From positions 1 through 9,825 of the forward strand of contig JAGMEZ010000478.1 in the NCBI GenBank assembly GCA_023127905.1: a DNA stretch of 9,825 nucleotides. Direction: 5' to 3'. The position numbers were made by a program, and so were the translations under genes. Each line of letters starts with the position of its first letter. The stretch's first letter is position 1. The notes under the pieces are model-generated. The model was not told where the DNA came from and ran no database searches. It saw only the letters and a list, made by a program, of their open reading frames with translations. Below are positions 5,326 through 9,825 of the stretch, one piece after another. The DNA is from Caldifarciminota bacterium. Lineage in GTDB: Bacteria; Hydrothermota; E44-bin80.

Positions 5326-7087
5326 TATAATAATTAGAGGTATTACAGCTTCTCCTGGAATTGCAGTTGGACCTGCTTTTCTCTTTCAGGAGAGTAGAAT
5401 TCTTTTCAAGGGAACTCTTAAACCAATAAGTGATATAGATAATGAAGTCAAGAAATTTAAAGCAGCAATTAAGAAATCAAAAAAAGAACTTAACGATATA
5501 AAAAGCAACCTGGTGAAAAAACTTGGTTTTACCAAGGCAAACTTCCTTGATGTCCAACTACTTGCACTCGAAGACACCTGGATTATTGATGAGACAATAA
5601 AAAAGATACGGAAAGAAAAAAAAGAATCCGTACAGGCACTTTTAGAAATATCGAAGGATCTTCTCACAAAATTCAAAAAGATAGACGATCCTTATCTGAG
5701 GGAAAGGATTACCGACATAAAAGATGTTACAAACAGGGTTATAAAGAATCTAACTGGCAGTATGGAGCAAAAAATTTCATTCCCTGATAAGAAAATTATC
5801 CTTGTTGCCGAAGATCTCTCTCCATCGGATACAGCGCAGCTTGAGAAAGAGAAAGTACTTGCCTTTCTGACAAATCTTGGCGGTAAAACATCCCATACTG
5901 CAATTATGGCACGGGCACTTGAAATTCCAGCAGTTGTCGGATTAAGAGAAATTACTGAAAATATATATCCTGGGGTTAAAATTATCGTTGATGGATATGC
6001 TGGTGTTATTGTAGTAAATCCAACTGAAAAAACTCTTAAAAACTATGAAAAGAAGAAAAAACATCTTCAGGGTTTAGAACAAGAACTGCTCGGGTTGCGG
6101 GATTTACCTGCTACTACAGTAGACGGTCATAGTATTGATCTATCAGCAAATATAGAATTCACAGAAGATATCGATTCTGCTAAAAAACATGGTGCACATG
6201 GAGTAGGGCTTTACAGAACCGAGTTTCTCTATCTTACTCAAGAGCATTTACCTACAGAGGAATCACAATATAAAGTGTATAAGAATATCGTCGATAAGCT
6301 TTACCCTGAAACTGTCATCTTCAGAACCTTAGATCTTGGTGGTGATAAGATATTTAAAACTAATTATCCTGAAAACAATCCCTTCCTCGGATGGAGAGCA
6401 ATACGAATCTCGTTGAAAAGAAAAGGTATATTTAAAACTCAACTTCGTGCAATTCTGCGTACAAGTGACAGAAAAACTGTACGGATTATGTTTCCGATGA
6501 TTTCAGACTTAAATGAAATAAAAGAGGCAAAACGAACATTAGAAGAGGTTAAGGGAGAACTGGATAAAGAAGGGATAAAATTCGACAAGAAAATTGAGAC
6601 GGGGATAATGGTTGAGATTCCCTCTGCTGCTATCCTTGCGGATGCGTTTGCTAAGGAGTCAGACTTTTTCTCTATCGGTTCAAATGATCTTACACAGTAT
6701 ATCCTTGCCGTTGACAGAACGAATGAACTCGTTGCTGATCTATACGATCATTTGCATCCAGCTGTGCTAAGAACCATTAAAACCGTTATTGAGGCAGCTC
6801 ATAGAAATAGTATATGGGTTGGAATCTGTGGTGAAATAGCAGGAGATCCTCTTGCTATTCCTGTTCTAATTGGGCTTGGTGTCGATGAATTGAGCGCAAC
6901 TCCTATGGTAATTCCTGAAGTAAAAAAGGTCATACGAACGCTCAGCTTCAAGGAATCAAAGGAAATTGCAAGAAAATGCATTGCCTTTTCAACCCCAGGA
7001 GAAGTCAGAGCATTTCTACGTAACATTATAAATACTAAACTTACAAAAATAAAAGAACTCATACTGGGAGAATTTGAGGAATTTTAA
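5315..7087 (+). CDS. ptsI: Phosphoenolpyruvate-protein phosphotransferase (PTS enzyme I)
   Basis: Enzyme I transfers phosphate from phosphoenolpyruvate to HPr. From ATG 5315 the protein is 590 residues, at the long end of the usual 570-590. Domains in order: N-terminal swivelling/HPr-binding domain (about 5-235), GGKTSHTAIMAR at 189-200 with phosphorylated H194, and the C-terminal TIM-barrel with LYRTEFLY (299-306), LDLGGDK (339-345), MVEIPSAA (432-439), GSNDLTQY (455-462) and GICGEIAGDP (503-512), whose C505 is the catalytic acid. All key residues are present. An in-frame TTG at 5297 would add six residues, but GGAG at 5301-5304, ten bases before ATG 5315, and the homologous N-terminus (IIIRGITASPGIAVGPA) favour the ATG. 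The 11-base overlap with ptsH implies coupled translation. No EII gene is nearby, so sugar transport cannot be assumed. Confidence 0.97.
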   Translation: MRNDIIIRGITASPGIAVGPAFLFQESRILFKGTLKPISDIDNEVKKFKAAIKKSKKELNDIKSNLVKKLGFTKANFLDVQLLALEDTWIIDETIKKIRKEKKESVQALLEISKDLLTKFKKIDDPYLRERITDIKDVTNRVIKNLTGSMEQKISFPDKKIILVAEDLSPSDTAQLEKEKVLAFLTNLGGKTSHTAIMARALEIPAVVGLREITENIYPGVKIIVDGYAGVIVVNPTEKTLKNYEKKKKHLQGLEQELLGLRDLPATTVDGHSIDLSANIEFTEDIDSAKKHGAHGVGLYRTEFLYLTQEHLPTEESQYKVYKNIVDKLYPETVIFRTLDLGGDKIFKTNYPENNPFLGWRAIRISLKRKGIFKTQLRAILRTSDRKTVRIMFPMISDLNEIKEAKRTLEEVKGELDKEGIKFDKKIETGIMVEIPSAAILADAFAKESDFFSIGSNDLTQYILAVDRTNELVADLYDHLHPAVLRTIKTVIEAAHRNSIWVGICGEIAGDPLAIPVLIGLGVDELSATPMVIPEVKKVIRTLSFKESKEIARKCIAFSTPGEVRAFLRNIINTKLTKIKELILGEFEEF

Positions 7088-7142
7088 GAAAAATAATCAA
7101 AATATGATTTGAAATATCGAAAAGGAGAGAAGAAAGGGTACA

Positions 7143-8168
7143 ATGCTTACCGATGAACATGATGTATCGGGGATGAAGGAAAAAATAAAAGGATTCCCGG
7201 ACCAGATTTTTAATTCATGGAAAAAGGGCGAATTAATCAAACATGAAAAGATTTATAACCCAAGTAATATTGTAGTCAGTGGAATGGGTGGTTCTGCCAT
7301 TGCTGGAGATCTTTTACATGATCTGCTCTTTAAAATCCTTCGGATCCCTCTCTTGGTAAATAGAGGATACGATCTTCCTTCCTTTGTAAATAAAAATACA
7401 CTTCTTCTCATATCAAGCTATTCAGGGAATACAGAAGAAACAATATGTGCCCTTTCTCAGGGTTTAATAAGGAATGCAATGATTGTGGTATTTACAAGTG
7501 ATGGGAAGATAGCAAAAACAGCAGAAGAGAAAAATCTTCCGATAATTGAATTTCCGAACGGTTTTCCACCAAGAAGTGCACTTGGATTTTCGTTTTTTTC
7601 GATGTTAGGATTTCTCAAAGGAATTCTTGATTTACCTCTAACTGATAAAGATATCGAAACAGTAATATCAACACTTTTAAAACTAAAGGATAACCTTACA
7701 AGCAGTGAAAATGAAATAACAGAACTCGCAGAGAAACTTATAAATCAAATACCCCTTCTGTACGTTTCCCGCAGACTTAAATCTGTTGCTTTAAGGTGGC
7801 AAACCCAACTAAACGAAAACAGTAAAACATTCGCACATATAAACGAAATACCGGAAGCAAATCATAATGAAATTGTAGGTCTCGATTATCCAAAACATAA
7901 TATAAGGCAAATGCATCTAATATTCTTGAGAGCTAAAACGTACGAGAATGAACAGATTAAAAAAAGGTTCAGAGTAACCGAAGATATTCTCAAAAATTTT
8001 GTCGGAAATATAACAACAGTACAGGCAGAAGGCGGCAATGAACTTGATGAAATGTTCTCCTTAATTTATAAAGGTGATTTCCTCAGTTACTTTATCTCCC
8101 GAATTCTTAAAATAGACCCAACACCAGTACAAAGAATCGATTCACTTAAAAAGAGGTTAAAAAGCTGA
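7143..8168 (+). CDS. Bifunctional phosphoglucose/phosphomannose isomerase (SIS domain, archaeal-type)
   Basis: This cytoplasmic enzyme interconverts fructose 6-phosphate with glucose 6-phosphate and mannose 6-phosphate. The 341-residue length fits the PGI/PMI family and is far shorter than classical Pgi (about 450-550). It has two SIS halves: GMGGSAIAGD (47-56) and SSYSGNTEET (91-100) form the sugar-phosphate site, PPRSALG (142-148) follows, and the second half has LNENSK (223-228) and EANHNEIVG (238-246), where E225 and H241 are the likely catalytic pair by family analogy. The C-terminus DPTPVQRIDSLKKRL (325-339) carries the family lysine. AAAGGG at 7133-7138 precedes the ATG by 4 bases. The gene lies 55 bases after ptsI and one base before the nucleotidyltransferase, consistent with supplying hexose phosphates for nucleotide sugars. 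This isomerase type is common in archaea and patchy in bacteria. Confidence 0.92.
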   Translation: MLTDEHDVSGMKEKIKGFPDQIFNSWKKGELIKHEKIYNPSNIVVSGMGGSAIAGDLLHDLLFKILRIPLLVNRGYDLPSFVNKNTLLLISSYSGNTEETICALSQGLIRNAMIVVFTSDGKIAKTAEEKNLPIIEFPNGFPPRSALGFSFFSMLGFLKGILDLPLTDKDIETVISTLLKLKDNLTSSENEITELAEKLINQIPLLYVSRRLKSVALRWQTQLNENSKTFAHINEIPEANHNEIVGLDYPKHNIRQMHLIFLRAKTYENEQIKKRFRVTEDILKNFVGNITTVQAEGGNELDEMFSLIYKGDFLSYFISRILKIDPTPVQRIDSLKKRLKS

Positions 8169-8169
8169 A

Positions 8170-9165
8170 ATGAAAGATCTGAAGGTCATACTCCCAGTTG
8201 CTGGAAGTGGTACAAGGTTAAGACCACATACCTTCACGAAACCAAAGGTTCTCCTCGAGGTAGCAGGAAAGCCGATACTTGGCTACATAATGGAAGAAAT
8301 AATTAATCTACCTATAAGCGAAGCAATCTTTATAGTAGGGCATTTCAGCGATCAAATAGAATCTTACATTAAATCTAATTTTAACGTAAAATCAAGTTTC
8401 ATCGTCCAAAAAGAACAACAAGGATTGGGACATGCAATATATCTAACGAAAGATTATTTCAAACCAGACGATGAAATGCTTATAATCCTCGGAGACACAA
8501 TTTTTGAAGTGAACCTCAACGAAATTATAAAAAGCAGGATATCGCTTGTCGGCGTGAAGGAAATCGAAAACCCAAGCAGGTTCGGCGTTGTTAAATTAGA
8601 AAAAGAGAAGGTAACAGGTTTCGTTGAAAAACCTAAGGAATTTGTTAGTAATCTTGCAATCGTAGGTATATACTATATAAAACAACCACATGAACTCCTC
8701 AATGGATTAGAGGAGATTATACAGAAAGGAATACAGAGGAAGGGTGAATTCCAACTTACAGATGGTTTGCAGAGCCTCGTTGAAAAAGGTTACAAAATCG
8801 ATATCTTCCCCGTTAAAGGATGGTTTGATTGTGGAAAACCAGAAACCCTGCTTACAACAAATCAACATCTTTTAGAGAAGTATTATAAAGAATTAAAAAA
8901 AGAAGATCCACTTATTATACCTCCTGTTTTCATTGGGGAAGATGCAGTAGTTAAAAGATCAATTATCGGACCTCACGTCTCAGTCGGAGCATTTTGCAGG
9001 ATTGAGGATTCTGTTGTTAAAAATTCTATTTTATACACAAAATCATCTGTTTTAATGAGTATACTTTCAGATTCAATAATTGGCGAATCTGCAATTATCA
9101 AAGGAGTTTTCCAATCTCTTAATGTTGGAGATTTCTCCCAAACTATCCAGAAACATGAAACATAA
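8170..9165 (+). CDS. NDP-sugar pyrophosphorylase (RmlA/GlmU-like nucleotidyltransferase with left-handed beta-helix tail)
   Basis: The enzyme joins a sugar 1-phosphate to an NTP, giving an NDP-sugar and pyrophosphate. The N-terminal Rossmann-like domain (1-235) has the signature PVAGSGTRLRPHTFTKPK (9-26) with catalytic R16 and K26. It also has QGLGHAI (84-90), LGDT (107-110, metal-binding D109), FVEKP (151-155) and GWFDCGKPE (217-225, second metal-binding D220). Residues 250-320 are hexapeptide repeats (VFIGEDAVV, IIGPHVSVGAFCRI, IIGESAII) forming a short beta-helix that ends without an acetyltransferase domain, so it is not a full GlmU. Length (331) resembles long-form glucose-1-phosphate thymidylyltransferases. 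Mannose-1-P or glucose-1-P is plausible given the PGI/PMI neighbour, but substrate and nucleotide cannot be decided. ATG follows the isomerase stop by one base with only a distant AGAGG, suggesting translational coupling. Confidence 0.88.
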   Translation: MKDLKVILPVAGSGTRLRPHTFTKPKVLLEVAGKPILGYIMEEIINLPISEAIFIVGHFSDQIESYIKSNFNVKSSFIVQKEQQGLGHAIYLTKDYFKPDDEMLIILGDTIFEVNLNEIIKSRISLVGVKEIENPSRFGVVKLEKEKVTGFVEKPKEFVSNLAIVGIYYIKQPHELLNGLEEIIQKGIQRKGEFQLTDGLQSLVEKGYKIDIFPVKGWFDCGKPETLLTTNQHLLEKYYKELKKEDPLIIPPVFIGEDAVVKRSIIGPHVSVGAFCRIEDSVVKNSILYTKSSVLMSILSDSIIGESAIIKGVFQSLNVGDFSQTIQKHET

Positions 9166-9189
9166 AACCTACTCTATCCTCACCTTTAA

Positions 9190-9251
9190 AATCCCCCTAA
9201 ATCCCCCTTTAGAAAAGGGGGACTTGTGAAAAAGAGGGGACAGGGGGGATT
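9190..9251. repeat. C-run/G-run palindromic repeat between the nucleotidyltransferase gene and metK
   Basis: CCCCCTTT (9203-9210) and AAAGGGGG (9214-9221) form a perfect 8-base stem with a 3-base loop. AATCCCCC (9190-9197) and GGGGGATT (9244-9251) form an outer 8-base stem. The CCCCCTAAATCCCCC style matches a type of dispersed palindromic repeat that I know from intergenic regions of many bacteria. There is no T-run after the hairpin on either strand, so it is a poor intrinsic terminator, though it may separate the operon from metK. Confidence 0.65.
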
Positions 9252-9277
9252 AAACAATGCTCAAGGGAATTTATGGT

Positions 9278-9284
9278 AAGGAGG
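9278..9284 (+). promoter_or_regulatory. Strong ribosome binding site of metK
   Basis: AAGGAGG lies 5 bases before the ATG at 9290 and is the best Shine-Dalgarno sequence in the window. It decides the start against an in-frame ATG at 9257, which would add 11 residues absent from MetK homologues. Confidence 0.85.
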
Positions 9285-9289
9285 TCGAA

Positions 9290-9825
9290 ATGAGCGAAAA
9301 AAGACTTTTAACATCTGAATCGGTAACAGAAGGTCACCCTGATAAGATTTGTGACCTGATATCGGATTCAGTTCTCGATGTAATTATGGAAAACGATACA
9401 AACGGGAGAGTTGCATGTGAAACATTCGTATCAAGAGGACTCGTAATAGTCGGAGGAGAAATAACCACATCCATCTATGTAGACATTCCAAAGGTTGTAA
9501 GAAAACTTGTGAAAGATGTTGGCTACACTGACCCTTCGCTTGGATTTGATTATGAAACCTGCGCAATTCTTTCCTGTGTTCAAGAACAGTCACCGGATAT
9601 TTCACTTGGAGTTGATACTGGCGGTGCGGGTGACCAGGGAATGATGTTCGGTTATGCAGTGAACGAAACTGAAGAACTTATGCCACTTCCTATTATGCTG
9701 GCACACAAACTGGTTAGAAGATTAACCGAAGTCAGGAGAACAAAGAAGATTGCCTACTTAAGACCAGATGGTAAATCACAGGTGACGGTTGAATATGAAG
9801 ATGGAAAACCCGTAAGGGTGGATAC
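9290..9825 (+). CDS. metK: S-adenosylmethionine synthetase, N-terminal part, cut by window edge
   Basis: MetK makes S-adenosylmethionine from methionine and ATP in the cytoplasm. My translation from ATG 9290 gives 178 residues before the right edge, of the usual 380-400. [19 protein letters not shown] (8-26) contains the signature GHPDK with H16 and D18 (E. coli H14 and D16). [16 protein letters not shown] (108-123) is the family GAGDQG loop, and [13 protein letters not shown] (133-145) continues the conserved core. No frameshift is seen. It has a very strong Shine-Dalgarno sequence and follows a palindromic repeat, so it may be transcribed apart from the upstream sugar genes; I could not identify a promoter in the 124-base gap. 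Confidence 0.97.
   Translation, partial: MSEKRLLTSESVTEGHPDKICDLISDSVLDVIMENDTNGRVACETFVSRGLVIVGGEITTSIYVDIPKVVRKLVKDVGYTDPSLGFDYETCAILSCVQEQSPDISLGVDTGGAGDQGMMFGYAVNETEELMPLPIMLAHKLVRRLTEVRRTKKIAYLRPDGKSQVTVEYEDGKPVRVD

Noticed and set aside
9203..9221. Hairpin as an intrinsic terminator of the plus-strand operon
   Set aside because: The stem is not followed by a T-run on either strand, so it is reported as a repeat.
9257..9289. In-frame ATG extending metK by 11 residues
   Set aside because: The extension encodes the strong AAGGAGG site itself, and MetK homologues begin close to the ATG at 9290.
1..9825. CRISPR arrays, tRNA or rRNA genes, toxin-antitoxin or phage genes
   Set aside because: No regularly spaced direct repeats, no tRNA-like TTC-loop/acceptor pattern and no conserved rRNA segments were seen in the intergenic stretches; all large ORFs belong to housekeeping families.

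Overview
The window reads as chromosomal housekeeping DNA from an AT-rich, Gram-negative bacterium. The evidence is a heptose-LPS biosynthesis cluster (two GT9 heptosyltransferase-type genes plus a GmhB-like phosphatase), the N-terminal part of a type IV pilus/type II secretion ATPase, and a periplasmic M23 peptidase. A bifunctional phosphoglucose/phosphomannose isomerase beside ptsH-ptsI, and several genes without a Shine-Dalgarno sequence, hint at an uncultured FCB-related or candidate-phylum lineage (WOR-3/Cloacimonadota-like). That placement is inference from gene content only.

Layout. Bases 1-4811 are all on the minus strand; bases 5056-9825 are all on the plus strand. The two blocks diverge from a 244-base intergenic region (4812-5055). 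Reading leftward, the minus block holds a PNPOx-like flavin protein and an M23/LytM peptidase (4 bases apart). A 194-base gap follows, containing an inverted repeat and a short direct repeat. Next come GT9 heptosyltransferase, waaF-like GT9 and gmhB-like HAD phosphatase, with a heptamer tandem repeat between the two GT9 genes and a 4-base overlap between waaF and gmhB. Last is pilB, with its own consensus promoter, running off the left edge. The plus block has a consensus promoter, a structured leader of about 115 bases, ptsH, ptsI (11-base overlap), PGI/PMI isomerase, and NDP-sugar nucleotidyltransferase (1-base gap). A C/G-run palindromic repeat precedes metK, which runs off the right edge.

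How the genes work together. GmhB and the two GT9 enzymes would supply and attach ADP-heptose to the LPS inner core. On the plus strand, EI and HPr are the general phosphotransfer pair of the PTS; no EII component is visible. The isomerase interconverts hexose 6-phosphates and the nucleotidyltransferase activates a sugar 1-phosphate. The run therefore looks like sugar-phosphate sensing joined to nucleotide-sugar supply for the cell envelope. metK (S-adenosylmethionine synthesis) is probably a separate unit.

I found no mobile-element gene, CRISPR array, tRNA or rRNA, and no clearly undescribed system. The most interesting signals are non-coding: two minus-strand promoters with identical geometry that predict leaderless mRNAs, a foldable leader upstream of ptsH, and a 7-base tandem repeat across the end of one glycosyltransferase gene and the ribosome-binding region of the next.
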